Assembly (NCBI GenBank): GCA_030272155.1
Contig: CP126206.1
Coordinates: forward strand, 2,294,001 to 2,358,000
Length of the DNA stretch: 64,000 nucleotides
Source: Tetradesmus obliquus
Taxonomy: Eukaryota > Chlorophyta > Chlorophyceae > Sphaeropleales > Scenedesmaceae
Direction: 5' to 3'
The notes below the pieces were generated by a model that saw only the letters and a program-made list of their open reading frames with translations, had not been told where the DNA came from and did not search any database. How positions within the stretch are numbered: position 1 is the stretch's first letter; the number at the start of each line of letters is the position of its first letter. Of the stretch, positions 34,705-44,974 are shown piece after piece. A program made the position numbers and the translations under genes.

Positions 34705-36339
34705 ACACCAGCAGCAGCAGCAGCGGGGGGCGGGGGTCAATTAGGGATAAGCACATCATCTCCGGTCAGCTGCCACGCACCTGTACGCATTGATCCTGTT
34801 CAGGAACCGGTGCCTGTAGCCAGCCGCTAAACCCATCAGGCCCGCCACAGCAGCACACCGTGATAAGCAGTCAGTCACACCAAGATCCACCATGACACAA
34901 CCAGCACGCGACACTATGTGGAAAACAGGTTTTAACACGCACCTGTACGCGTTGATCCTGTTGAGAATCCTGTGCCGGTAGCCAGCCGCTAAGCCCATCA
35001 GCCCCGCAGCAGCAGCAGAAGCAGCAAACTCTGACCAGCCCAGAACCCAACAGTAACATAGAGAGCACCATCACCACCAACAGCATGTAACGCTGTCTGA
35101 GATGCAATAGACCGTGTACAATCTGCCACGCACCTGTAGGCGTTGATCCTGTTCAGAAACCGGTGCCTGTAGCCAGCCGCTAAGCCCATCAGCCCCGCAG
35201 CAGCAGCAGCAGCGCTGGGCGACAGCCCGTGGTGGTGCGGCGTCATGTGCCTGGACACATCTGTTGTGAGGCTGGCAGCAGTGCTGAGGAGGGTTTGCAG
35301 CAGGTCCTGCCGCACCATCAGCCGCATCGTGGTCTGCATAGGCAGCAGCAGCAGCAGCAGCACCAGAAGAGGAATAGCTTGCCATCAAAAGAAGTTAGAA
35401 CGCTGTAAGCTTATGAACGCCTTTTGCAAGCAAGTTTGCAACTAGGGAGGCATGTGCCGCCTGACATCAGCAGCCAGGCTGGCCGCAGTGCTGAGGAGGG
35501 TCTGCGGCAGGCCCTGGCGCACCATCAGGCGCATCGTTGTCTGCAGAGCAAATGAAGGCGGTGGCAGTAGCGCCATCATTGAAATGCAAGATCAACAGGG
35601 TGTGGCACACATCAGCAGCATCGTGGTCTGCAGCGGTTGCGGTGGTGCAGACAGCGCGTTAGCAACAGCATGCTCCAGCATGACTTTTGAAACACACCAT
35701 CACAGCCTCAAAGGACCCTAGTATTGCTCAGGTCACCCCTTAAGAGTTGAACAGCTGCACAGTCAGCCTATCCAGAACAACAACCAGCGCGTCAGCAACA
35801 CCAGGAACATGCGGAATCAGTTGCAGTTGAAAAAAATGTTGTCATACGCACCTCTTTTTGAGTTGAACAGCTGTACAGTCAGCCTGTCCAGTGCAGCAGA
35901 CAGCTCAACAGCCACATGCCTACACCGACAAACCACTCAACAAACCAAACATGCAGTACTGCTTGGCCCACCTCTTCTGAGTTGAACAGCTGCACAGTCA
36001 GCCTGTCCAGTGCAGCAGACAGCGCATCAGCAACAGCATCCTCCCTGGCTGATCCCACCAGCTGCAGCAGCCAGCTGTAGCAGTCCAGCAGGTGCGTCGT
36101 CGTGTCATATTTGAACTGACTGTCATATAACATTAAAAGTAACAATGTAACAGCCTCTGTCAGCAGCTGCCCCTTGGGGTCATGGCTGCAGGGGGCCATG
36201 CTCGGCAGCAGCAGCAGTAGCCGCCGTAGCAGGCAGCCCTGCTGCTGCTGCACCCTACAAGGGAATGAGGGGTTAGCTGGTGCCAGCTGCCTAGCTAGAG
36301 CCTGTGCTACTGACCACAGCTGAGCCTGCACCATCACAA

Positions 36340-36371
<32 letters not shown>

Positions 36372-36441
36372 TGCCAGTGTGGGTCTTGCTGCTGCTGCTG
36401 TGGCTGCTGCAGGCCTGGTGGTGCAGGCTGGCCAAACACCC

Positions 36442-36482
<41 letters not shown>

Positions 36483-36999
36483 AGCTGCTGCTGCTGCTGC
36501 TGCTGCTGCTGCAGCTGCTCCGGCGACAGCAGCACAATATCACAGGCCATGCTGCGAATGCGTGCCACCTTTAGCAGCGGCTGCAGCCAGGTCAGCAGCT
36601 GCACTGCCTGCTGCTGCAGCACGGCTGCTGCTGCTGCAGCTGATGTGGCGCGGGCAGCAGGTGGAATGTCGCCACCTGACAGCTTGGCTAGAGCTGCATA
36701 CAGGTTTGCAAAGCGACGCAAAAGAAAGCAAGGGCAGGGTGTGTTGCGCAGCAAAAGCAGTGATCAGGTTTGGGCTGACTGCTGGTGCTCCGCAACAAAC
36801 TGGCATGCAGACCGTGCCTGATCATGTGACATCATATAAACACACATGCCACACCCCTGTATCCACTCACTCTCTATGCACAGCACTGCCTGCAGCAGCA
36901 CGACTCGCAGCAGCGGCTGCAGCAGGCTGCTCAGGCCGGCCGGCAGCGGCGGCAGCAGCGCCTGAGGCACCAGCGGGCTGTGTGCGGGGCAGCAGCCTG

Positions 37000-37031
<32 letters not shown>

Positions 37032-39259
37032 TGAATTTCAAATCAAACATCTGTATAGAGCATGTCCACAGGCATGGGTTTCAACAGATGAAGCAAGACC
37101 TGGAGAAGTGTGTTCTTATCAGCCACTTTGCACGCCGCAGCGCCTAGCTGGTCAGCAGCTCTGTGTAAGTGCAGCACACACTTCACATGCTCGCGCCAGG
37201 CCAATGCTGTCAATGAGTCTCATGTACATCAGAATATATGAAGTTGAAGACAGCAGCCATGGTGGCAGGGGGCGCCTCCTACATGCGTGAGTGAGCAGCA
37301 TGTTGCATTCAGCTATTGCAAACTGTGTTTACATGCCAATGCAAGCTTTTTACTGTATTAGCTTTGCTACGTCGCCTTTGCCATGTTTGAGCTGCAAACC
37401 CACCTTCGGCTTTCCAGGACGACACGTCACCGCAGTCGCAGCAGCCGCCAGCGCCAGACCTGCAGGCAGCAGACACGTGAACAGCAAGGCGCCAGGTGAT
37501 ACCTTGCTGTGTTGAATAGTTTGGTAGCCTCTGATGCATGCAGTTGTTACACAAGCAGTGGACACTGTCATGACATAAGACATTGCCGACACGCACTTGT
37601 ACAGGATGAAGTCGTGCTGTTTGTGTGCCACACCCACCAGCCAGCCAGCCCACCAGCCAGCCAGCCAGCCCACCATCCCACATGCACACCATCCCACCAG
37701 CCCGCCAGCACACCAGCGCACAAGCACACCAGCCCACCAGCCCACATGCACACCATCTCACCAGCCCGCCAGCACACCAGCGCACAAGCACGCCAGCCCG
37801 CCAGCCCGCCAGCCCGCCAGCGCACACCATCCCACCAGCACACATGCACACCAGCCCACCAGCCCACCAGCCCACCAGCCCACAGCCCACCATGCCTTCA
37901 GCCCACCTGTACTTGATGTGGGCGCGCTGCTCGTGCCCCACTGCCTTGAAGCAGCTGAGAGATGAAGTTGATATAGATATGACAGCGCGCCAGCCGACCA
38001 GCCCACCATTTCAGCAGCCCACCTGTACATGATGTAGTCGTGCTGCTCATGCCCGCCCGCCTTGAAGCAGCTGACACACACAGCCGATGACGTGGTCACG
38101 GCACACGTCTTGCACCTGCGTGCACGGCACATTAGCTGTGCTTACGTCCAGTGGACAGAGGATAGAGCTGCGCAAATTGTGACCCCACTCAGCTGCCACC
38201 CGGTCTATACGGATGTGCATGACCCATCACGGAACGCCAGCTGCAGCATGCACATCACAATGACTCGGCTGCTTGTGCTGTCTATACACGGAACATGCTG
38301 CACACACGTGTCCTTTGTGTCATGCAACCGCCTGCTGTACAGCTGGGCCTGTCTGACAATGAATAAAAGCAGCTTAAAAGCTAGACGGCGCCAGAACAGC
38401 ACTTCAAGTGTGTGCTGACCTGTAGGCAATAGCTCCCGCTGTCCACACTGCCGTGCATGGCCCGTTGCCGGATGCCGGCTGCAGCAGAGCCAGCAGCTGT
38501 TGCAGCGGTGGCTGGCTGCCGGCAGCAGCGCACAGCAGGCCCTCACACACCTGCATGACAACCCAATCAACAACGTGGTCGCAGACAGCAGCTGCTGCAG
38601 CGGCGGTGGCTACAAAAATGTAGTTTGCTTGCAGGAAACACAGACAACAGGCAAAGAGCACTTAACCAGCAACATTGTTGCAGGAGATGTGTCTGCCGAT
38701 GCTGCCTTGCTGTGCATTGCTGCAGCCTGCATGCAGGACGTTCCTGCAAGTTCAAGTGCAGTTGCAGAGGCAGCCTGCTCTGCGTGCGGCTGCTTGCAGC
38801 AGCTGTATAGTGCGTATCCACATGCATTGATTGCTTCAAGAGCTGCAGCGTTTTTACTAACTCAGATACTGTGGCCTGCAGTACCTCTACAAGCTGCTGT
38901 GCATTCTGTACTGCTTGCTGAACTCCTGTGCTGTGCTGCTGCACCCGCTCTTGTACAGCTGCTGCATATAGCAGCCTCATCTGTCTCATGTCTGCTTATG
39001 ACCGTCCCCAGCTAGAAGTTGCTTTGATTCGACCCAGCAGCAACATGCAACATACTGCAGGACAACGACAGCAGCAGCTGCACCAAGTTCACCCTGACCA
39101 AACGTGTACCGCTTGAGCCAGTACGTACTCATTACGTAGCTTCGATCGACCCATAATCCCTTGAAGCAGTCGTTATTAGGAGAATGCAGCCGCTGCTCGC
39201 ACCTTGAGGCACTGCACCGGTTCAACCAGCCACTTCCGAACGTCTCCGAGCCCCTCCAT
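15157..39259 (-). CDS. UBR1/PRT6-type N-recognin E3 ubiquitin ligase
   Basis: The 23 exons sum to 3132 codons plus stop: 39203-39259, 38420-38550, 38023-38115, 37404-37459, 36871-36996, 35972-36693, 35134-35333, 34558-34672, 33649-33756, 30488-32089, 29693-29758, 29262-29388, 27892-28054, 27353-27431, 26655-26743, 24883-26083, 23390-23950, 22673-22917, 21967-22062, 20683-21358, 17593-20165, 16132-16293 and 15157-15307. The order is UBR box (about residues 48-118), a long helical middle with family motifs (VSVHLPLHRMVAL, LWVRNGEDAV, HWKTWDPHFLHYSRP), split RING-H2 (about 1809-1950) and the C-terminal UBR domain (2985-3115). Such ligases bind destabilising N-terminal residues and ubiquitinate the substrate for proteasomal decay. 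At 3132 residues it is much longer than the roughly 1,800-2,000 typical of the family, because of Ala, Gln and Ser runs. PRT6 is the closest plant comparison. Confidence 0.9.
15385..16660 (-). repeat. Edge copies in the last two introns of the ligase gene
   Basis: Copies of the acceptor edge of the last exon (GGCCGCCC, CAACTGGGGC) lie at about 15385-15445 and 15490-15525. Copies of the donor edge of exon 16132-16293 (FMAERPSRSTQCQSPYR) lie at about 15600-15655, 15750-15800 and 15985-16035. Copies of its 5' half (CPASI, ALLVAQ) recur at 16370-16440 and 16500-16570. The true exons are those whose phases join. Confidence 0.75.
16765..17480 (-). repeat. Four donor-side copies of the CLVTGR exon end
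   Basis: Downstream of exon end 17593, copies ending near 17355, 17112, 16942 and 16762 repeat variants of QYQELYLALSEMPCEVCGQV, PDQGSEHHF, poly-Q and RALCLVTGR with a GTGAG or GTGCG donor. Spacing is about 170-240 bp. Several are nearly open in the coding frame, so alternative donor use is possible. Confidence 0.8.
17593..20165 (-). other. Very large low-complexity exon of the ligase
   Basis: This 2573-bp exon encodes about 857 residues, mostly Ala, Gln, Ser and Leu, broken by short conserved-looking patches such as CIDSASSLAPAVNWP and WLALAALGDPWLLLLEAFAAG. It replaces the few hundred residues normally found between RING-H2 and the C-terminal UBR domain. Homopolymers are coded by CAG read as Gln, Ser or Ala and by GCT read as Ala. 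No stop codon interrupts the frame. Confidence 0.8.
21520..21840 (-). repeat. Two donor-side copies of the RING-closing exon
   Basis: Segments ending near 21768 and 21522 repeat KQVRAELLAPGSTEMLCPLC with a following donor, spaced about 200-245 bp. The genuine exon is 21967-22062, whose phase joins RRISNCQLP in exon 20683-21358. Confidence 0.8.
21967..23950 (-). other. Split RING-H2 domain of the ligase
   Basis: Three exons assemble the catalytic RING. Exon 23390-23950 ends in GECVVCREADEGRGPLAWLA; exon 22673-22917 ends in LHMTCCGHMMHTSCYAAHR; exon 21967-22062 ends in STEMLCPLCR. The C-x-x-C, C-G-H-x-x-H-x-x-C and C-P-x-C ligand sets are all present, so E2 binding is expected to be intact. 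A long Ala/Gln/Ser insert separates the first and second zinc pairs, as in other UBR ligases but longer. Confidence 0.85.
24215..24740 (-). repeat. Tandem copies of the donor edge of ligase exon 24883-26083
   Basis: Four degenerate units downstream of the true donor at 24883 repeat VQGLLRPEQAAAAGQGVHVE and DDRxEQARARxV with donors near 24630, 24523, 24382 and 24220. Sequence is retained at the donor edge and lost away from it. Confidence 0.8.
26744..26806 (+). repeat. (CAG)n tract abutting a splice acceptor of the ligase gene
   Basis: About 63 bp of CAG triplets, read as (CTG)n on the transcribed strand and ending in CTGCAG at the acceptor of exon 26655-26743. It leaves no ordinary pyrimidine tract at this 3' splice site. 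Confidence 0.95.
28085..29110 (-). repeat. Edge copies around ligase exons 27892-28054 and 29262-29388
   Basis: Acceptor-side copies of exon 27892-28054 (TIPTPPAAAFLSQLSEAAT) occur at 28091-28190 and 28214-28320. Donor-side copies of exon 29262-29388 (CPVLLAGLGGLPLLQAAG) occur at about 28560-28640, 28790-28855 and 29005-29105. The intron is therefore built from copies of the two exons it separates. Confidence 0.8.
29528..29562 (+). repeat. (TTACA)n pentanucleotide repeat
   Basis: About six units of TTACA in an intron of the ligase gene. It is a simple microsatellite, distinct from the triplet tracts elsewhere. Confidence 0.9.
29815..30205 (-). repeat. Acceptor-side copies of the LWVRNGEDAV exon
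   Basis: Four copies upstream of exon 29693-29758 repeat VQG[HD]LWV[RG]NGEDAV, each preceded by a CGCAG or CTGCAG acceptor, with spacing near 105-115 bp. Only the copy at 29693-29758 continues into SALKIYYS and a good donor. Confidence 0.85.
32291..33545 (-). repeat. Sevenfold donor-edge array after ligase exon 33649-33756
   Basis: The string for LTMSE plus its donor recurs with left ends at 32291, 32431, 32649, 32856, 33071, 33286, 33489 and in the genuine exon at 33646. Spacing is mostly 203-218 bp, with 140 and 157 bp at the two ends. Most copies extend through DMAQPTDQVKASGNLEVVLT. Units at 32649-33286 are nearly identical, which points to recent unequal exchange. Confidence 0.9.
33885..34240 (-). 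repeat. Acceptor-edge copies of ligase exon 33649-33756
   Basis: Copies of GLLPQCRLVVGDMAQ with a preceding CTGCAG lie at about 33885-33945, 34040-34105 and 34165-34235, upstream of the true acceptor at 33756. Triplet tracts separate them. Confidence 0.8.
34775..35560 (-). repeat. Edge copies around ligase exon 35134-35333
   Basis: Donor-side copies encoding GLMGLAAGYRHRFLNRINAY lie at about 34785-34850 and 34945-35010. One acceptor-side copy at 35450-35555 encodes TTMRLMVRQGLPQTLLSTAA and ends in a stop. The true exon lies between them, the same order seen for other exons. Confidence 0.8.
35740..35910 (-). repeat. Two donor-side copies of the LTVQLFNSEE exon end
   Basis: Segments at about 35845-35905 and 35740-35795 repeat the 3' end of exon 35972-36693. 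The first keeps a donor-like GTGCG after an altered end; the second is degraded. Confidence 0.7.
36871..38550 (-). other. UBR box exons of the ligase
   Basis: Four exons assemble the substrate-binding UBR box. Exon 38420-38550 gives GPCTAVWTAGAIAYR. Exon 38023-38115 gives CKTC, AVCVSCFKAGGHEQHDYIMY. Exon 37404-37459 gives SGAGGCCDCGDVSSWKAE. Exon 36871-36996 opens with GCCPAHSP. The spacing of cysteines and histidines and the CDCGD motif match UBR boxes, so type-1 (basic) N-degron binding is likely retained. Confidence 0.9.
37604..37965 (+). repeat. Minisatellite and partial exon copies inside the UBR box region
   Basis: Positions 37627-37895 are a degenerate array of CCAGC and CCAC pieces, about 5-9 bp per unit. 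It is bordered by partial copies of exon 38023-38115 on the minus strand: CFKAVGHEQRAHIKYR at 37906-37960 and VGHKQHDFILYK near 37604-37636. The true exon is the one that joins in phase. Confidence 0.85.
38551..39202 (-). other. First intron of the ligase gene
   Basis: This 652-bp intron follows the 19-codon first exon (MEGLGDVRKWLVEPVQCLK). It carries open frames on both strands, including a minus-strand Gln/Val/Leu-rich frame at 38567-38989, but none joins the flanking exons in phase. No repeat array is seen here. Confidence 0.6.
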
Positions 39260-40823
39260 GCCTGCCAGTTGAACTTAAAAGTAACGATTAACTTAATGAT
39301 AACATTTCAATCAAACTGACCTTGACCCTTATACGAGCCAGGCACGGCTGTGATGGCAAGCAGCAGGGCCAAGGGCAGGCAGCACTGCTCTGAGATGCTG
39401 CAGTGTAAGGGCAGTTTGCAGGATTGCTAAGCAGCTGAAGCCATCAATACTCGCAGCAACAACCAAGTGTTTAGGAGCGTTGCTTACAGGCAATCCTACT
39501 TCATGCACGTAGGTAGCATACAGGAAGGTAGCACAGGACCACGCCTGTCGTCTAAAACCTTGTCATCAAGGTGCGCCACTTTCAAACTGGGCTGTGTTGT
39601 CAACGCAAGCACCAAACGTAATTTCAGGAAATGCAGAGCACTTGACATCAATCAGATGTACTCTGATAGCTGGGTGCAAAAGGTTGCGGGGAATCGGCCA
39701 GGTGTCAGCTGCAGTGCCGCAGCAGTGCACTAGTGCAGGTGTGAACAACGCATCTGAAGTTTTTCATGAGTATGTGTACATCAGCAAGCTACTCAGATGC
39801 TGCAACAGCAGCAGCGACACCTGTCTATACACAAATGAATACACAAGCCCTTGTCAGAGGTGTTCCTTCGTTGCTGGTAACCCCCTTTGCCGCAAAAGAT
39901 TGTGACCGTTCCTAAGCACCCACACTAGTACGTTGTGTGCAAGCAATCTGACTGCTGGTTGTGCACATCACAGAGCTGGATTGCAGCCTACTGACACAGA
40001 TTCATTACAGCCTGAATGGAACATTTGGTGGACAGAGTGCTGGACATGTGTTGCGTCGTGAGCTTGCAAGCTGCATTATGCCGAGGCAGCGGGGACTGAA
40101 GGAATCCAAACAGAAGGACACCGACATGTCTAGCACATGGCAGATCCCGCGCACACTGCAGGTAGCATCCTCGGTAACACCTTTGAACTACGGCAAAGAA
40201 GCAAAAACAAAAAAAGCAGCGGGTGCAGTCTGTCAGGCCAGGAGTCCTGGCCTTGGCATGCCAACACTGCGCAGTGACGACACGGCTGCCGCAGCCGCTG
40301 CAGTTATTGTGGCACAACGGTACATTAGCGCAAGCCGAACGCCGTGTTCGCTGCTGCGGCGGCAGTGCGAGCTGAGAACTGCCGCAGCTGTCGTGATGGA
40401 GAGAAAGAGGGTGAACAATCCAGCCATACTACTGGCTGTTAGTGGTTACTAGCAATGTTACATGGTGGCCACCAAGAATCATGTGACTCATATGGGCTGA
40501 GCCCAATGCAGCGGCCAGTCAGCCAGCATTGCCAATATCGGCCGCCATTCACTTACAATGAGATTGCCAAAAACCAACAGCAGTCGCGTCATCCAGCCAC
40601 ACGTGTACAGTAACTGCTGCTGGCACTGCTGTCCCTAGTCATGACCATGACACCGATCAGTGTCAGTCTTCATATTTCAGCCACCAACAAATCTTCCTTA
40701 GGGGCAACGAACCCTATCTAGATCATCAATTTACACGTCTAAACTTCACAAATTTGCGGTCTGCTGGATGCACGCACATATTGTTTCGCTGGTTCGGAGC
40801 TGTGACGGGCAGGGCCTTGGGCC
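39260..40823. other. Divergent promoter region between the ligase and kinase genes
   Basis: The two start codons face away from each other across 1564 bp, so both promoters and 5' UTRs should lie here. No TATA box or named element stands out. A plus-strand open frame at 39961-40452 (163 codons) lacks recognisable domains and is not called. Triplet tracts and exon copies are almost absent, in contrast to the genes on both sides. Confidence 0.6.
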
Positions 40824-42531
40824 ATGCAGTCATGCGGGCTGGCTGCTGTCCTAGCGTGTCTAATATGCATTGGAATTGCTTCAATTGCTGATGCACAGGC
40901 AGCACCTTTGCCTGCATGCCTCGCACGTGGTGCGACCTTGGAGGCTAGTCGCATCGATGTGCAGGACGGCGATGGTGGTTGCTTGCTGCTGTTCGTTCCA
41001 CATAATGCTTCTATGGTTACCGGGTCAAACCAGAGCAGCAGCGGCAGCAGCCGCAGGGGCTTGCCTGGGGTGCTGCTGCTCAACAGCAGCGCCTTGATTG
41101 CAGGTGCGTGCATTTCGGCCCTATTTGTCGTGTTGTTTGAAAACTCTGCTGGGCAATTGAAGTGGATATGGTTTTATATACGTAGCTATGCTTACATGCT
41201 GGAAGTGCCATTGGTGGTAGCTCAGCAGTGCAAAGAACAGCCATTTGCAACGCAGCTGCTGCAGCAGCACGTGGATTGCTAGCAGGGTAGCTGAAGGCTT
41301 GGCACCCTTAGGCTTTGCCGGTTGCTTCAGGCTGCTTCGTGGTCAACCCACAAATGACTCTGTGCGGCGTTTCAGGCTGGCCTTTCAGGCTGCTTCATTG
41401 CGACCCAAACACCCCTGTGCGCTGTCTGCTGCTTCCCTTTATTCAATGCACCGCCGTGTTGCTGCACTTGTGTTTGCAGGGATATCCAATGGCAGTGTTG
41501 GCAGGCCAGCAGCAGTACAACTGCAGGCAGTAGCGTCTGGCAGCGCAGCAGCATCAATAGTCTCTGGGAGGGCGCAAGTCTTCTCAGTGCCGCCAGGTGG
41601 GCACTTCTGTTTTCGAGTGGCATGTGTCCGCACTTGCTGCACAGCAATTGTCTTTCAGCTGCTGCGGCTACTGCCCAGCTCATGTGTTTGGCCTGTCACA
41701 CACAACATTTTATAAGCCGCTGTTGTAACTAAGGGGTTGAGTGGTTCTGCTGCTGCTGCTGCTGCTGCTGCTGCAGGTGGCAGCCTGCTGCTGCAGGACC
41801 TGCTGCTGGCCAATGCCACCCTGGCCAGCCCCATCGGCAACCCCAACACGGTGCTGCTGCCTGCAGGTGAGCTGGCTGAGCAAGTGCGGCTGATCAAATG
41901 AAACAATAGTAGTAGTAATGGTACAAAGCAACCCTGGCCAGCCCCATCAGGAACCCCAACACCGTGCTGCTGACTGCAGTTGAGCTTGCCGAGCAAGATT
42001 CTGTAAGCTGCGTAGCAAATCAATGATGCTTACGTCAGGTATGAAGTAAGAAATAGACGAGGCAGTAGTATGTATGTGTGCATGCACCATCATAGTATGT
42101 GTGTGTGCATGCACCATCATAGTATGTATGTGTGCACCATCAGTAGTATGTATGTGTGCATGCACCATCATAGTATGTATGTGTGCATGCACCATCATAG
42201 TATGTGTGTGTGCATGCACCATCATAGTATGTGTGTGTGCATGCACCATCAGCTGCTGCTTGTCGAGCAGCCCCATCGGCAACCCCAACACGGTGCTGCT
42301 GCCCACAGGTGAGCTTGCTCACATGTGTGGGTGAGCTGGCAGAGTGTGTCAGCGTATTCGAGAGCCCACATGTGCCACATGACGGTTATGACGTGTGATA
42401 GCCTGTTGGTAATTGCTGCATCCAATGTGAGGCCTGGACTTGCCCCCCGGAGTGCTGCTCAAGCTTTGTGATGTGGTGCTGTTGGTGGCACAGCGCACAC
42501 CTGTTGAGGCATTATTGTGATTCACTTAGCA

Positions 42532-42571
<40 letters not shown>

Positions 42572-44921
42572 TCAGGCCTGGAGCTGCCTCCCGGTGCACT
42601 GCTCAAGCTGCGTGACGTGGTGATGGTGGTGGCGCAGCAGCAGCTGCAGGAGTACATCGGCTTCATGCTCAGCGTACCCCAGGTGAGGAAATTGTATGGT
42701 ATGGTGTGGTGTGGCATGGTGTGGGGTGTTTTGTTATAGTACGCATCACTGACGTACTTGAAGTACGCAGCAGCTGCAGCAAGCTCAGCGCTTGCTCAGT
42801 GTGCCTCATGTATGGTAAATATGTGTGGCGTGCTGGCTGCGTGATGTGGTGCGGTGGTTTCGCAGCAGCAGCTGCGGCAATTCGTTGGAATCATGCTCAG
42901 CATGCCATAGGTTTGCTGTTGTCAAAGTTTGATACCGTTGGCTTACTGCATCCTTGCAACTTTGCCGCCCCATATCTTGCTCACTGTAGTCACTGAAAGC
43001 ACACATCTGTTTTGTTGTGCTTGCTTGACAACCTGGTAACTTCTGCAGGCTGTGCTGTTCACCGACCACGTCAGTTTCCTGCACATCCGCAACTACACCA
43101 ACCCGCCATTCGGCCAAGTCGAGGCCCGCTCAGTAACCCTCATCGCACCAGAAGGGGCACGAATCAACAACGTCCCTCTGGGTGTACTGCGCGCAATGCA
43201 GCCAAAAGCCAACAGCAGCAGCAGCAGCAGCAATGATGCAGCAGCAGCGCAAGGCGACGGCGCCGGCATTGTGACTGTTACTGACAGTTACGTGCTGGGC
43301 GCAAATAACGCCACGCTGCTGCCGCTGCTGCGGCGGCTGGGCGGCCAGGAGACGCAGCAGCCGCTGTTAGTTTTGATTGAAAGTAACGTTACTTTGGCGC
43401 CGGCGGCTTGGGGTAACGCCTGGCCCCAGGGGGGCTTGAAGGTGCAGCGGCCCACAGTGTGGGCTGGCAGCAGCTGGCGGGCAACCTCAATCGACTTTGG
43501 CATGGAAGTGGGGCAGGTGAGTAGAGTTTGACAAGCACAGTTTGACCGGTCATGTTTGACCCACCATGGTTGGCCTACAGTGTGGGCTGGCAGTAGCTGG
43601 CGGGCCACCTCAATTGACTTTGGCATGGAAGTGGGGCAGGTGAGCAGAGCAGCAGTGGTCTTTGACCAGCAGTGTTGACCAGCCGTGTTGATGTTTGACC
43701 AGCCACGTTTGACCAGCCATGGTTGGCCCACAGTGTGGGCTGGCAGCAGCTGGCGGCCGACCTCGACTGATTTTGGCATGGAGGTTGGGCAGGTGAGCAG
43801 AGCAGCAGTGGTCTTTGACCCGCAGGGTTTGACCAGCTGTGTTTGACCAGCGCCTGGTCAGTCGTACACAACCTGAGAAATCGTCATTTGTCTGCTTTAA
43901 ATCCTGCAGATTGCTCAGCGGGCGGCAATCCAACGTGATGCTGGTAAGTGTTGAGGCAGAGAACCTCGCCTTAAACGAATGTGCCTGTTCATTCCCACCA
44001 ACCATCCATGTTTCCTGTCTTGTTTCCAACTGCAGATTGTGCTCAGTGGGCGGTTCTCGAATGTTACGCTGGTCAATGTTGCGGCTGAGAACCTGGCCTA
44101 TGGCAACGCTGCATCGTCCCAAGAGGCCGAAGGGAACAGCATCCTGCTGAGCAACCAGCTGTGGGCCTTCAGCTACAGGCGGTGAGGCTAACAGCTGTTT
44201 TACTGTCTGTTGTCAACTACTAAATTCCATTCAGCAGCATGCTGTTGCCGCAGGATGTGGTGTTTGTTTGGTTGAGCAGTATATCACGCGCATCTGTTGT
44301 GTGTGGTGCGGTGTGGCAAGGCAGGAAACCTGGCCTATGGCAGCACTGCATCTTCCAGGAGGCTGAAGGCAACAGCATGCTGTCCAACCAGCTATGGGCC
44401 TTCAGCTACAGGCGGTGAGCAGCAGTAAATAGTATCGCACCATTGTTTGTGTCATTTAGCTGCTAAGAGTAGGGTCCGTCGTCCCTAAAACCTAGTGCGA
44501 TGTTTACTTGCATGTCATACATCCATGGACATTCGTCCATGTCCACGGTCAGTGTGGATACATGAAAATATATCGGACATCAGATGTCGCGATGTCCCAT
44601 GGGTGTCGAATATTGGATGTCAATGACATTGTTTTACATCTACTATACATTGAGAGTACATCGCGAGCATCAGGGTCACTTTCCGCCTGAAACACAACAG
44701 TATCCGGCTTGTTGATTGTGCCAGTACAGTTGCAGGCACTATAGGCCATGTCGGCTCTCATCTTGCACTGTAGTTGCAACTACATACAATGGTATGCTAG
44801 GTTGCAGTGTTACCGTTGTTTGGTTCCAGTTCTCTATGACCACAAGTCTGACCCGCGTGTGGTGCTGTGAATATGGTGCGGCCGTGCCCTCCACATACAA
44901 GTGTCCACAACCGTATACATG

Positions 44922-44974
<53 letters not shown>

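Noticed and set aside
37509-38032. His/Pro/Thr/Ser-rich plus frames and Gly/Trp/Leu-rich minus frames
   Set aside because: They arise from the CCAGC/CCAC minisatellite, and the minus strand here is ligase intron with short real exons.
39961-40452. Plus-strand open frame of 163 codons in the divergent promoter
   Set aside because: No known domain, and mixed composition without splice partners; it could be chance.
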